Notes: generated from the letters alone by a model not told the origin. Shown: positions 51,828 to 62,850, counted from the stretch's first letter. The stretch: DNA of 64,000 nucleotides from Doryteuthis pealeii (GCA_023376005.1 CM042147.1:119897287-119961286), one strand, 5' to 3'. Made by a program: numbers and translations.

Positions 51828-52092
51828 GCCGGGTTAGCTCAGTCGGTAGAGCGTTTGGCTAGAAACCACAAGGATCCTAGTTCGATACCGGTCCTCGCCA
51901 ACTCAGCGTATGAGTAGCACAGGGATCTGTGCGGTAAAGTAAGGAGCTGATGGTAGGTGTGGCGCTCCATCTCAGATGCTAAAACAATCTCCTTGGTCTA
52001 GCGCTATTGAAAAGGGGATAGACTCCCTCGCTGACTGGCTAATACCGACTTTAGGCCGCCCCGTCGACTTTACTTTACTTACTTTACTTTTA
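51828..52092 (+). repeat. SINE family B, best-preserved copy
   Basis: GGGCCGGGTTAGCTCAGTCG, GTTCGATACCGGTCC, the full body and a TTTACTTTACTTACTTTAC tail. Useful family reference. Confidence 0.9.
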
Positions 52093-52479
52093 TGACCTTC
52101 ATGGCAGAGACAATATTAGGTGTCATTGTAGTATACTGTCTATCATGTTTTTGTATGTGGTCTACTTAAGCATTTGTGTCATGAGTCTTCTCGTGTGTTT
52201 CGGCATTGAATGATCCAGTGGATTGACATGCCGTAAGATCCAACCAAACATCTTCCCGTGGGTCATTGTGTCAGTATTGCGAGTCATTAGTTACCGATAA
52301 TTCTCTACCTGTGTATTTAGGTCATTTGAGTGATGAGTCTTCCTGAGATTGAAGTGAAAAAAGGAATGTAAGACCCCATGAATAATAAGAACTTTCATTT
52401 CTAGTGAAGAATGTGCGTATAAGCATTTCTGAAAGGGTTCAAAGCTCCTTAATGAAACAATGTGGTAGAAAGTATACTA

Positions 52480-53835
52480 TGATAGAAAAATGTGGTAGAC
52501 CTCATAATACAATAGAATATTGTAGACAGTATACACATAAAACATGTGGTAACAGCATAATACAAAAGGAAGATTGTGGTAGACAGCATAATACAAAAGA
52601 AAAGTAGACAGCATAATACAAAAGGAAAATGTGGTAGACAGCATAATACAGAGAGAGAAAATGTGGTAGACAGCATAATACAAAAGGAAATGTGGTAGAC
52701 AGCATAATACAAAAGGAAAATGTGGTAGACAGCATAATACAAGAAGAAAATGTGGTAGACAGCATAATACAAAAGGAAAAAGACAGCATAATACAAGAAG
52801 AAAATGTGGTAGACAGCATAATACAAAAGGAAAATGTGGTAGACGCATAATACAAAAGGAAAATGTGGTAGACAGCATAATACAAGAAGAAAATGTGGTA
52901 GACAGTATAATACAAAAGGAAAATGTGGTAGACAGCATAATACAAAAGAAAATGTGGTAGACAGCATAATACAAAAAAAATGTGTAGGAATAGCATAATA
53001 CAAGAAGGAAAAATGTGGTAGACAGCATAATACAAAAGGAAAATGTGGTAGACAGCATAATACAAGAAGAAAATGTGGTAGACAGTATACTACAACAGAA
53101 AAATATGTGTAGACAGTATACTATAATAGAAAACATGTGGTAGACAGTATACTACAAGAGAAAAATATGGTAGACAGCATAATACAAGAGGAAAATGTGG
53201 TAGACAGCATAATACAAGAGGAAAATGTGGTAGTATACTATATAGAAACATGTGGTAGACAGTATACTACAACAGAAAATATTGGTAGACAGTATACTAC
53301 AATAGAAACATGTGGTAGACAGTTAACTACAACAGAAAAATATACAGTATACTATATAGAAACATGTAGACAGTATATACAAGAGAAAATATGGTAGACA
53401 GTATACTACGATAGAAACATGTGGTAGACAGCATAATACAAGAGGAAAATGTGGTAGAAAGTATACTACAATAGAAACATGTAGTAGACCGGATAACTAT
53501 AGTATACTATAATAGAAAAATGTGGTCAACAGTATACTACAACAGTAAAATGTGGTAGACAGTATGCTACAATAGAAAAATATGCTAGACAGTATACTAC
53601 AATAGCAAAATGTCGTAGACAGTATACTATAACAGTAAAATGTTGTAGACAGCATACTATAATAGAAACATGTGGTAGACCGCATAATACAACAGAAAAA
53701 AAAATGGTAAACAATATACTACAATAGAAAAAAATGTGGTAGACAGCATACTATAATACACAGTGAGGTAGACCGCATACTACAATATAAAAATATGACA
53801 GACCGCATAATAGAAACAATGAAGTAGACCGCATA
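52480..53835. repeat. Large minisatellite, 29-31-bp unit, about 45 copies
   Basis: The unit is ATGTGGTAGACAGCATAATA, CAAAAGGAAA. The left half is mainly AGCATAATACAAAAGG or AGCATAATACAAGAAG; the right half is mainly AGTATACTACAATAGA with AACATGTGGTAGAC. The array therefore has two higher-order domains. The frames full of LSTTFS on the minus strand are translated repeat. Confidence 0.93.
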
Positions 53836-53869
53836 CTACAATAGCACCCAATATTATATTAGTGAAATC

Positions 53870-54450
53870 TTCTTATGCGTCAGTTTCTGTTTCTTGTCTC
53901 ATTGTCTTTATTAATTTTTCTTTTTCTTCTTTTTACTTTTCCATTGAGCAGATTAAAATGCAGTTGAATTTCTAATAACAATAAAAGCTGCGAATTAATA
54001 AAAATGAAGGATTAAATTGCCGTTGGTAAAAATGCGAAGAAAATATTTCTAAGACGTTGTTAGTCACGCAATGATAAAATAAAAAGGAAGTGTTTTGAGG
54101 CGAGATTTTTATCAGCTGCCGAGTTTTGAACGTCCAGTATGCAAAGAAATTTGAAGAAAGAAAAATTAACCAATATACAAAGTACGTCAGATAATTGAGA
54201 ACAAATTAGAATATTATGAAAAAAACAAAACAAAGAGATTCAATACAAAAAAATGAATTCTATTTTGAAAATAAGTTGTACATATGTTCAACTTAGAAAG
54301 AAACATGAAAAGGTGTTTCAATAAAACCGCTATCAGCTTCGAGGACGGCCTCGAGGAATGATTGCAAACTCGGATCTGGTGGTTCTTGTTCATTGGTACC
54401 ATTACATCCATGATAGCAAGGCTTCAACAAGATCTTGAAGCTAGTGTTTG
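53870..54450. other. Unassigned AT-rich sequence
   Basis: No gene, RNA or repeat family recognised. Confidence 0.4.
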
Positions 54451-54452
54451 AT

Positions 54453-54457
<5 letters not shown>

Positions 54458-54508
<51 letters not shown>
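54458..54508. repeat. (CT)n microsatellite
   Basis: A CT run of about 25 units. A second, at 54990-55050, occupies an equivalent place next to the third LINE piece. Confidence 0.94.
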
Positions 54509-54514
<6 letters not shown>

Positions 54515-54519
54515 TAACC

Positions 54520-54910
54520 GTTCCTATCGGTAATCGCCCCTGGTAAGTCTTCAGCACGGCATGCAGAATCCATACAACGCTGATTGACGTAGGAATTTGC
54601 TGATCGGCCGACACTGGTGTATCCATGAGTAAGTGTCCACAGGAGAAAGACACTTATAAGTTCGTTCTTGCTTTTTCAGCAGTGTCCAGCATATCTTGTT
54701 TGTCTTACTTGGATGGTTTGTGCAATAGGAGGCAAGTGGCTATACAGCTGCTATTTGTTGTGCTTCATCCAAGATTTATTCAAGGCAGCACGCAGCATCC
54801 TTGTGTAGACCCCATCTATCTTTTTCTCTAAGCGTTCGGTTAAAATCCATGTAGTGCAGCCATACAGTAACACTGATTCGGTTTCAGCTCGGAAGAATTA
54901 TCGTTTTATA
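54520..54910 (-). pseudogene. Decayed RTE-like LINE fragment
   Basis: Nucleotide-level match to 33960-34330: CACAGGAGAAAGACACTTAT, AAGTTCGTTCTTGC, ACAGCTGCTATTTGTTG, GTAGTGCAGCCATACAG. It corresponds to the thumb and C-terminal region of the 33.8 kb LINE but has many substitutions and stops. It is an older copy. Confidence 0.78.
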
Positions 54911-54986
54911 ATCAGAGAGTGGTTCTTGTTCATTTGTACCATAATGGTAGGCTTCAATAAGATCTTAGTGTTATGAAGCTGCTGGT

Positions 54987-54989
<3 letters not shown>

Positions 54990-55053
<64 letters not shown>

Positions 55054-55165
55054 TCTCTCTCATCGTCCCTTTCGGCAGCGCCCCTAGAAGTCTTCCGCCC
55101 GGCATTCAGAATCCACACATAGCTGATTGATGTAGGATTTTGCTGATCGGCTGACACTGTATATT
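54990..55165 (-). pseudogene. RTE-like LINE, small fragment beside (CT)n
   Basis: (CT)n at 54990-55050, then GTCTTCCGCCCGGCATTCAG, CTGATTGATGTAGGATTTTG and CTGATCGGCTGACACTG, matching 54530-54620. The same (CT)n-plus-LINE junction is thus present twice, 525 bp apart, as a partial duplication. Confidence 0.65.
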
Positions 55166-55169
55166 TAAG

Positions 55170-56025
55170 TAATTTGAGTCAGAGTCTTGTCCACAGGGGT
55201 TTTGAGAGAGACTCCCATAATCATACATATTCTGAAACGACATTGCCCAGAGCACTTGGATAAGTATATTTAATTTTGGTCAAGGAGCTCTCCAGGGGCA
55301 CATACCCCCCTTCCTTTCATTTTTTGTCTATTCACAAAATTTCAGCAAATTTCAATAAAATTGTAATGGAGTGTAAACCCTGTAAGATTCAAAGTCATTA
55401 ATTGAACATACAATTCCGACACGTTGTGAGACAAAACATTTAATATATATAACAGCACATGGAAATGATAAGATACATAATGTACAGGAGAATAGAACAT
55501 GTAAATACATATACAATATTTAGGTATAAACAAGATACCCAAATGTACCTAACATATAAATGTTACAGACATGGAACTAAAGGATAATCCATGCTGTATA
55601 AAGGACTTACAGTAATGTAGGGGGGGGGACAAAAGCCACCGAGAAGGGGGTAGATAGACTCTAGCCCATAGCAGTTCGTTGAGAAGCGTCCAGCTAAAAG
55701 AGGAAGACAAGTTGCTATGAACGCGCTTAACTACCAGAGGTCCCCCTAGTGGGAACAAACAGCAACGCAGCGAGAAGATAACTCTTCCGGTAAAGGGAAG
55801 ATAATCCCCTATAACCCCATTATGGTGAACATTTTGGAAGCTCATAACTTGTGTATTGGAACCTCTTTATAACAGTTTTTTTTTAATGTTAATTAGACAT
55901 AAATCACCAAAAAGTTACCTCTCTTTTATTGTAAAATTCAGCTAATTTAGACATTTTATTTATGGCAAAATATCACGAGTATTATGTCAACAAATCTTAT
56001 TACTTAACTAGCTTAAAAGCCAGCA
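55170..56025. other. Unassigned sequence
   Basis: No supported gene. GTACCTAACATATAAATG and surrounding sequence match nothing else in the window. A 98-codon minus frame at 55549-55845 resembles no family I know. Confidence 0.35.
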
Positions 56026-56029
56026 CACA

Positions 56030-56190
56030 GTATATTTACTTCCAATCCTTTTCTCTAAGTAATTCGTTAAAGTCCAATGATGCAGCCATACAGTACTCCT
56101 GACACGGTTAGAGCTTGGAAAAATTATCGCTTTATCTTAGATAGATTAGATTTCCATATGATCGATAATCTATCGGGTGGATTTTAAGCT
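56030..56190 (-). pseudogene. RTE-like LINE, short decayed fragment
   Basis: AAGTCCAATGATGCAGCCAT, CAGTACTCCTGACACGG and TTAGATTTCCATATGATCGA match 34240-34345, the YGCTTWTL to IWKSDL region. Confidence 0.6.
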
Positions 56191-56218
56191 AGAACTATAT
56201 TTTATATAGAACTATATG

Positions 56219-56249
<31 letters not shown>

Positions 56250-56255
<6 letters not shown>

Positions 56256-56510
56256 AACTCCTCTGCACGAGTAGGATGTGACTCAAGGTCAATTTCTTAA
56301 GCGGAGTTTACCAGATTTGAATTCAGATTTTTCCTTCTTCTAGACTGGTTACCTAGCCAAGGTTAATAAGCCTAGTCTGACCTACTATATACCCATAGCT
56401 GGAGGGAGAGTAGTTGGATTCATACCTTTCCCAAGGGTATTAGCGCTATATGAAATGCAAACAGCCTCGTCCAGGATTTGAACTCGCGTCAACGAGTCCA
56501 TTTCCTATAT
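56250..56510 (-). repeat. SINE family A, full length
   Basis: From TTTACCAACTCCTCTGCACG, directly after (AT)n at 56225-56251, to GGATTTGAACTCGCGTCAAC and GAGTCCATTTCC. Confidence 0.87.
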
Positions 56511-56599
56511 TTTATAAAGAACTATATTTTATATAGAACTATATGTACTGTGTTTTATATAGAACTAACTTAAAAGCCACCCTATTGGGTGGTAATTAA

Positions 56600-57190
56600 T
56601 CTAGGCTTCTTATTATAATGGAGATTGTGCATTTATCTGTCTGTAACCGAAACTATATCACTCCACAAGTCACAATTTCCTTAGTTATTTACATCACATT
56701 CTCCATTAATTTTATTTTTATTTAAACCTCAATTATTAATAAAATTGCTTTAAATTATCAATACTGTTGGCCTTATCTACGTAATAATAAACATGCAATT
56801 GTATTTATATGTACAATAAAATAGTGGTTTACAGTGTGAACGGGAAGGCTAATTTGCATATTGATATTAAAAAATTGATTTTGATAAATATGTGGTTAGT
56901 ATTATTGATTTCTAATTGTTTGGTTTTACCTTAATGAATATGAGCAAAAATCTCTTCAATAAATATTAAAAGAAATCCATTAACAAGAAGAAATAACTAA
57001 TTTTATTCTTTACTTCATATTTTAACTTAATAGTTAAATTAGGAAAATTTAAAATGAAAGACGGGAATGATGGAAGAATAACTTTTAGTTATTCTATTTT
57101 TCGATTATACCTTTCTGTTTCAAATCATCTTAGTTTCATTAGCTTTTCTAATCTATTAATAATGGGGATTCGCTTCCGGTTTTTGTCTGT
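56600..57190 (+). repeat. Helitron-like non-autonomous repeat, second copy
   Basis: Inverse copy of 33170-33780: CTGTCTGTAACCG, CACAAGTCACAATTTCCTTA, AACCTCAATTATTAAT, GTGGTTTACAGTGTGAACGG, CTAATTGTTTGGTTTTACC. It begins near TTATTATAATGGAGATTG. A further partial end, GCTTCCGGTTTTTGTCTGTA, lies at 57172, so a second truncated copy may follow. Confidence 0.65.
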
Positions 57191-58500
57191 AACAAAAATT
57201 ACGTCACTACTTACGTTACATTACCCAAAATCGTCATAACATAGAATAAATACACTCAAAATTTGAACATGCAATATTAGACAGTCCTCATTGTTTTTTA
57301 AAACAAGTTTTAATAAATACATGACTGGTATTATATATCTATATATAGTTTGTTTTATTTTAATACATATTTAAAGTTTACATTTCAAATTGTTTTATTT
57401 TTTAATCCTTTAATGAATTTGATGATTTTACTTACTTAGGGTACAAACTCGCTGACATTGAATTTTTTACTCCCGTCCCTCAGGCAATATGTTTCAAAAA
57501 CAGGTGTTTTTTTATTTTTTACTAGTACGTATAATAGAGAATACACTTTCTTCGTTTTTCCTTTTTTGTTGTTTTGCTTTTGTTGGTTGGTTGGTTGGTT
57601 GGTTTGTTGGATGGTTGGTTGGTTTTTACGGCATGTCAACTCTTGTTGGGATATTTTATGCCGATGACGTTTTATTTATTTATTCTTGATGGGTATTCAG
57701 TTTTTTAAACACATTTTCAAACTCATTTTTCTATTTAACCCATAGATGAGTTGGTTGGTTGGTTGGTTGATGGGTTCGTTGTTTCAAAAATCTATTTTTA
57801 CATCGCCCGGAGGGTGTTTTTTTTATTTTGTACTAGTTTAATATAATATTCTATTACATTAAAACTTAAATACTATTCGCTAGTTCTATATAAAAATCTT
57901 TTATTCTAAATGATGATATTTGGTGCAGAAAAACCCCACCCAGCTTCTACACCCCTCTCCAAACTCAATGCTGTCGTGGCTAAGCTTAACAAATACCAAC
58001 ACTTTAAAATTTAATATATTTGACCTTTGATTTACATAACTATACTTAGCACGCTTTCTTCCATTATGTGATTTGAATAGACCTATTTAAATTATTTCGT
58101 GTACTTTGGTTATTTTCGTCTTAAGTCTCCATATATTACATTCTGTCTTTGTTTTGTTTTTTTTCTTTTGTTGCGTTTATTTCCTTTTTTATTCTTTTAT
58201 AAAACGCTAGCCAGAAATTGAGATTAAAGCATGAAGAGATCTGACGTCATACGACATAATAACGGGATTACGAAGTTGGAAAAGATATACGTCACGGCGA
58301 AAGACTAATAATAATTTGACTCCAGTTGGCACAATGAAAATGTCCTGAAACAATACACGCACATCAGACATTTCGAAATAGCGCATCATTTAAACCTAAA
58401 CATATAATACATTTATTTGTAATCTGTATTGTAAAATTTGCACTAATTTTAATGTTATTAAACAATAGAAACTGAATATTAGTAGTTATTAATAATAACA
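57190..58500. other. Unassigned AT-rich sequence with repeat scraps
   Basis: Contains (GGTT)n runs near 57585 and 57750, a family G scrap (ACGGCATGTCAACTC, 57629) and a CGCCCGGAGGGTG block (57806) resembling the Helitron-like end. No gene supported. Confidence 0.4.
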
Positions 58501-58504
58501 GCAT

Positions 58505-58660
58505 ACAGTAGTTCCTCCTTATCTGCGGTAAATTATGTTCCGAGACACCCAACAGTTATCTGATACCGCTGATAATAACAAATCCTATAAGTATATTTTA
58601 TCTATATTAACCCACTGAAAACGGAATGAACTAGTTGATTCCATTTTATATTAGTGGTAG
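58505..58660 (+). mobile_element. Pogo/Tigger-like terminal fragment
   Basis: CAGTAGTTCCTCCTTATCTG, CGGTAAATTATGTTCCGAGA, then TCTGATACCGCTGATAATAA resembles the terminal region of pogo/Tigger-type DNA transposons, which begin CAGT and contain TCCxCGGTATCCGCGG-like and GATACC blocks. It follows TA. Only one end was found, so it is a fragment. Confidence 0.5.
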
Positions 58661-58746
58661 GGGGTGGTGGACTTTTCATTGGCTCAAACTGAGTGTGGTT
58701 TCCCTATTTAAGAGTTCGAATTCTTGTGAAGTTTATTTGAAGCAAA

Positions 58747-58925
58747 ATGTCAATACTAGCAGCATGTAGTTTACTGGGTGGCAGCTTGAAGATACCGGAT
58801 TCAAATTGGGGTTGCTATCGGAGCCGATATGATGCACAAGAACCCGTAATCGGCGATGAAGATAGTGCATCACTGACGCCCACCCTGTATGCATCTACAA
58901 GACGTATTGTACGACCCATAATAAT
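58747..58925 (+). CDS. Short non-repetitive open frame, unknown
   Basis: A frame of about 60 codons starting MSILAACSLLGGSLKIPDSN and continuing through DEDSASLTPTLYASTRR before entering an AT microsatellite. It has ordinary amino-acid composition, unlike most frames here, and could be a small exon or chance. No domain, splice site or partner exon could be identified. Confidence 0.2.
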
Positions 58926-58939
58926 TTTTCAAGAATTCT

Positions 58940-59041
58940 GTTTATATATATATATATATTATATATATATATATATATATAATATATATATATATAATGA
59001 TAATATATATATATAATGATAATTTCTCAAGAATTCTTGTT

Positions 59042-59118
<77 letters not shown>

Positions 59119-59162
59119 TAAACATATATAAACAAATAAACATATATAATTTCTCAAGAATT

Positions 59163-59210
<48 letters not shown>

Positions 59211-59213
59211 ACA

Positions 59214-59252
<39 letters not shown>
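58940..59252. repeat. (AT)n tracts with repeated TTCTCAAGAATTCTT
   Basis: Several AT runs separated by AATTTCTCAAGAATTCTTGT-like spacers (58927, 59020, 59150), giving a higher-order repeat. Confidence 0.92.
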
Positions 59253-59254
<2 letters not shown>

Positions 59255-59294
59255 ACATATACATGTTTCGACTTATCAAGTCTCTACAGTGGGG
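59253..59294 (-). ncRNA. Decayed hammerhead motif, family 9
   Basis: The minus strand reads CCCCA, CUGUAGA, GACUU-GAU-AAGUC, GAAA, CAUGU, AUA, UGUGG. Helix II is perfect and identical to the 27839 copy. A6 is U, and two extra bases follow helix III. The flanking CTAGACATTTTGTGAGCTAC also matches 27880-27900. Confidence 0.6.
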
Positions 59295-59464
59295 CTAGAC
59301 ATTTTGTGAGCTACCTACAGCCGGCATAGAACTCCGATCGATTCAACAGCAGTCGGACAACTTAACCGCTCGGCCATCGTCACCCACAGAATACGAAGGG
59401 GATTTAATAGAGTACTCTGTCTCTTTTATATATATATATATTATATATATATATATATATATTC

Positions 59465-59640
59465 AAAACCTAGACAAGGCTGTTTGCATTTCACATAGCG
59501 CTAATACCCTTGGGAAAGGTATGAATCCATATATTCTATCTCCAGCTATGGGTAAAATAGTAGAGCAGGCTGGGCTCTTTAACCTTGGGTAGGTGACCAA
59601 TCCAGGAGATGGAAAACTCTGAATTCAAAATTCCTCAGGT
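59465..59640 (+). repeat. SINE family A, head-truncated
   Basis: CTAGACAAGGCTGTTTGCAT onward through GGTAGGTGACCAATCCAGG to AACTCTGAATTCAAA. It begins immediately after an (AT)n run. Confidence 0.78.
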
Positions 59641-59895
59641 CAGTCGTTGATTGGGTTTGTGGCATTCCTTGTGCACCAATTCTTTCCTATCGACTATGCC
59701 AAAAAGTGCAGATGGTCCAACACAAGCCTTCCCCACTATAAATAAATCACTGTGTGGGTTGTTCATTGTATGAACCCTCATGCGTCGAAATCGACGAGAG
59801 AGTCCATAATATATATATTAACAAGAAATCTTGTTGATAATAATTCATATTAACAAGAAGTCTATTCTATTCGATTTTCTCAGTCTTTTGTAAAT

Positions 59896-59953
59896 ACTAA
59901 CTGATGAGACTAGATTCATATTGAGTCTCTGGTCGAAATAAATTTATTATAGT
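59896..59953 (+). ncRNA. Type-I hammerhead ribozyme motif, family 5, intact core
   Basis: The plus strand reads ACUA-A, CUGAUGA, GACUAGA-loop-UCUGGUC, GAAA, UAAAUUUAU, U17, A-UAGU. Helix II is seven pairs with a 13-base loop. Helix III is the palindrome AUAAAUUUAU. Helix I is ACUA/UAGU after one A-A mismatch. Family relation to 9528 rests on GUC-GAAAUAAAUUUAUUAU and the shared downstream TACATTGAGCTCTCTT. Confidence 0.78.
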
Positions 59954-59998
59954 CAAATGACAGTTTGCTAAGTTTTTCTTTCTTTAAAAGTTAAATTT

Positions 59999-60173
59999 TA
60001 ACCTGTATATAATTAATTTATCAGTCATTATACATTGAGCTCTCTTAGGAACAAATCCTTGAATGAATCTATAAGCTTGCACATACATGAGAATGCATTG
60101 TGGATGTACAGTGAGATTTTGATGATCCCAAATAGAATCATCCCCTACTTACCAGCTAATTAGATTATTTTAC

Positions 60174-60217
<44 letters not shown>
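59999..60217 (+). repeat. Penelope-type tail segment and (AT)n
   Basis: Matches 9783-9945 block by block (TATACATTGAGCTCTCTTAG, TGTACAGTGAGATTTTGATG, AGAATCATCCCCTACTTACC) and ends in (AT)n at 60178-60217. Confidence 0.65.
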
Positions 60218-60220
<3 letters not shown>

Positions 60221-60387
60221 GTGAGGTAAAAGGAAAAGTGAACAAAAATAATGACTCAAACAAGTCCAAGTAGGAGAGAAATATTTCGTCCTTCTGACGC
60301 GAAGAACATCCTCAGTCTGACTTTATTCAAAGCAAAATACGTACATTTGTGTTTATAGAAGTTCACTTTCCCTTTTACCTCACCTCA
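60218..60387. repeat. Palindromic Penelope-type element
   Basis: GAGGTGAGGTAAAAGGAAAA, GTGAAC and its inverse GTTCACTTTCCCTTTTACCT, CACCTC bracket a hammerhead. It continues into CATACTGTCGGATTTTACTC, the end also seen at 18305 and 35322, and an (AT)n run at 60421-60461. Confidence 0.78.
60262..60323 (-). ncRNA. Type-I hammerhead ribozyme motif, family 12
   Basis: The minus strand reads AAGUC-AGA, CUGAGGA, U-GUUCUUC-GCGUCA-GAAGGAC, GAAA, UAUUU, C17, UCU-CCUACUUG-GACUU. Helix II is seven pairs with one wobble. Helix I is AGA/UCU, an internal loop, then AAGUC/GACUU. Helix III is short (AUAU-like). The core uses G at the variable position. Confidence 0.82.
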
Positions 60388-60418
60388 TACTGTCGGATTT
60401 TACTCCAACCCTCCTATC

Positions 60419-60464
<46 letters not shown>

Positions 60465-60484
60465 AAGGTATTGATAAATATAAA

Positions 60485-60692
60485 GCACTTACAATTAAAT
60501 GCTGTTGGAAATTAAGTATTAGAAAAAAAATGAATATATGATTTGCTATATTCCGGGAAATCCTATCCGTTCAACATTTTTCCTCGCCATTTGGAAATAG
60601 AATTTCCTGAAATATAGCAAAATCATTCATTAATTTTTCTCATACATCATTTCCAACGGCCTTTAATTTTAAGTGCATTATATTTTTAACAC
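60485..60692. repeat. Palindrome of about 208 bp
   Basis: The left arm AAGCACTTACAATTAAATGC, GTTGGAAATTAAG, TTGCTATATTCCGGGAAAT is mirrored by ATTTCCTGAAATATAGCAAA ... TTTCCAACGGCCTTTAAT on the right. The centre is CCGTTCAACATTTTTCCTCG. No hammerhead core was found. Confidence 0.8.
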
Positions 60693-60699
60693 TTTCTCT

Positions 60700-61098
60700 T
60701 GGTTATCAACATTAGTTAAATATACAGGCCATATGCCATTGTCATCAAGTTTATATAAAAAGCATATGAAATGTTAAATATGATTACGATAAAATCCGTT
60801 AAGTATCCGGTTGTAAATTGATGTATAATTTAATAAATAAAGTAATCTTAATGTAAGATTTTTAATATTTAATGTATGAATTCATAATACTGTTTTATTC
60901 TAATATATCATTCAAATTTAATTCATAAAAATAATTATTTCTTATAATTATCAACTATATAAATGAATTATCTTTTAATTCATTTATTTGTTTGTCATAC
61001 TAGAATTGTTATTTTATCATTAATTTAAATTAACTCAGGAAAATCTGTTGGTAAAGTTTTACGTTATTGTTGTTCATTTTGAATTCAAAATAAAACAA

Positions 61099-61100
<2 letters not shown>
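60700..61100. other. Unassigned AT-rich sequence
   Basis: Very AT-rich with many TAATTTA-like stretches. No gene or known repeat. Confidence 0.4.

Positions 61101-61101
<1 letters not shown>

Positions 61102-61158
<57 letters not shown>
61102..61158. repeat. (TTA)n microsatellite
   Basis: About 19 TTA units followed by TCTATCTG. Confidence 0.94.
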
Positions 61159-61351
61159 CTGTCTATCTGTATTATCTATCTGTATATCTACCACACACTG
61201 GCACACTCAGATACGCGTGCGCACACGTGGATTAACTTAGATTTTCATAGAGCAGATAGATTTACAGAGGGATTTTCACAGATCAAAGAGTTTTATAGAT
61301 TCAATTCTAATGTTATAAAATGAACACGGAAATGTTAGTTTTAAATACAAT

Positions 61352-61960
61352 AGGAGGCGATTGTAATGTAACGGTTATCATGATCGGAAGTGGATTCGGC
61401 TGTCTGTGTTCAGATCCCGAACGAGGGTGTCTACGTTTCACATCTTGAGAGAGAAAGATATGAATCCAGTTATTGTTTACCCCAGCTATGAGCAAATAGT
61501 AGGGCAGACCGGGCTTTTAAAACTTGGTGCGGAACTGGTGAAGAAAAACTTGGTGCGGCAACTGGTCTAGGAGAAGAAAAACTTGGTACGGCAACTGGTC
61601 TAGGAGAAGAAAACTTTGGTACGGCAACTGGTCTAGGAGAAGAAAAACTTGGTACGGCTAGGAGAAGAAAAACTTGTAGGCAACTGGTTAGGAGAAGAAA
61701 AACTTGGTACGGCAACTGGTCTAGAAGAAAAACTTGGTACGCAACTGGTCTAGGAGAAGAAAAACTTGGTACGGCAACTGGTCTAGGTGAAGAAAAACTT
61801 GGTACGGCAACTGGTCTAGGAGAAGAAAAACTTGGTACGGCAACTGGTCTACGGCAACTGGTCTAGGAGAAAAAAAACCCTGACTTCAAACCAACTGTAC
61901 TTCGCTTTCAGATTGACCTTGTGTCACATCCTGTCTGGGTCAGAGGGGCTGGGTAAATAC
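61352..61960 (+). repeat. SINE family A with internal tandem expansion
   Basis: The head GGAGGCGATTGTAATGTAAC, TGTTCAGATCC and body CAGCTATGAGCAAATAGTAG, and the tail GCTTTCAGATTGACC, TCAGAGGGGCTGGGTAAAT, identify SINE A. Between them, at 61525-61875, a 32-bp part of the SINE itself (ACTTGGTACGGCAACTGGTC, TAGGAGAAGAAA) is repeated about eleven times. Confidence 0.88.
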
Positions 61961-62079
61961 ATCAATGTAAATAAGTCGTCTGGGTGGCCTAAAGTATAGA
62001 GATTGAAGCTGTATTTACCAAAATGAACAATATATCTAACGTTGTTTTGTTGTTGTTGTTTTTTTTGTTTTTTTTTTCA

Positions 62080-62215
62080 GAATACAAGATGTGTCAAAAA
62101 GTACAGATTTTAAAGCTGTACTTACCGAGATATAAATGAAAAATAATGGAATACAAAGTGTGTCAAAAAGTACAAAAAAATATCGATACTTTTTTTAAAC
62201 ACTTTGTCATAATTT
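62080..62215. mobile_element. MITE pieces with GTGTGTCAAAAAGTACA ends
   Basis: CAGAATACAAGATGTGTCAA, AAAGTACAG and GGAATACAAAGTGTGTCAAA ... ACACTTTGTCATA are related to the 11621 element. Confidence 0.65.
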
Positions 62216-62219
62216 TTTT

Positions 62220-62320
62220 TTTTACTAATCTATATATAAATATAGATAAGAGATTTATTTTAACTTCTTAAATCCCCAGCAACGACGGGTAGCTCTGATT
62301 AGTTCATCATAAAAACAGCA
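62220..62320. mobile_element. Possible Helitron/Helentron end
   Basis: On the minus strand CTAATCAGAGCTACCCGTCG, TTGCTGGGG resembles the CTAGC...ACCCGxxGTTGCCCGGG ends of Helentron-like elements. Only this end is visible. Confidence 0.35.
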
Positions 62321-62509
62321 GCATTGACTCGCCGAAGTTAACAAAATGGTTCTGCTTGCGCTATTTCATTTTAGAGACAGATTGAAGCATTCTTTAAAAT
62401 ATTTCCATGCATTACAATTTCTTTTTTCTTTTTATGTAATATTTCACATTAAAATAATCTGTTGTTTTCCTCTGAATTTTTTAAATGAAGCTTGATGATC
62501 AGTATTATT

Positions 62510-62850
62510 TGTATTATTCGGACTATTGTCCTCGTCTTTATTGTTATCTGTACAACGTTTCGGCCGATGTGCCCTCTAACCTTCTTCAGGTATTTCTTTT
62601 CGGACTCAGGAACCTTCTCGCACTTGGGAACGTTCTTGTCGTAATAGAATAATAATTAACACAGCTTAACACCTGTACTCCAGCTATGATTAGTGGAATG
62701 AGAACAGGATACCCCCATGGACTGAATAAAGGGTTAGGTTCAAAGTTCAGTGATGGCTCCTGATTACGACAAGAAGGTTCCCGATTACGACAAGAGGTTC
62801 CCAAGTTCGAAAGAGGGTGTTCAGCTGTTGCTGGTGTGGTGTGAATGTTT
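62510..62850 (-). repeat. Penelope-type terminal segment, family 7, minus strand
   Basis: GTTGTCGTAATCAGGAGCCA-like and TTCAGTGATGGCTCCTGATT match 17090-17130. The ATCGGCCGAAACGTTGTACA block lies at 62551-62570. It contains the hammerhead below. Confidence 0.62.
62551..62592 (-). ncRNA. Type-I hammerhead ribozyme motif, family 7, second copy
   Basis: The minus strand reads UAC, CUGAAGA, A-GGUU ... GGCC, GAAA, CGU, U17, GUA. The core is identical to the copy at 17180. Helix II is weaker (two GC pairs then wobbles). Helix III is ACGU. Confidence 0.68.

Noticed and set aside
52449..53136. Three overlapping minus-strand frames of 184-219 codons that look membrane-like
   Set aside because: All are readings of the 30-bp minisatellite; open in several phases because the unit length is near a multiple of three and lacks stops.
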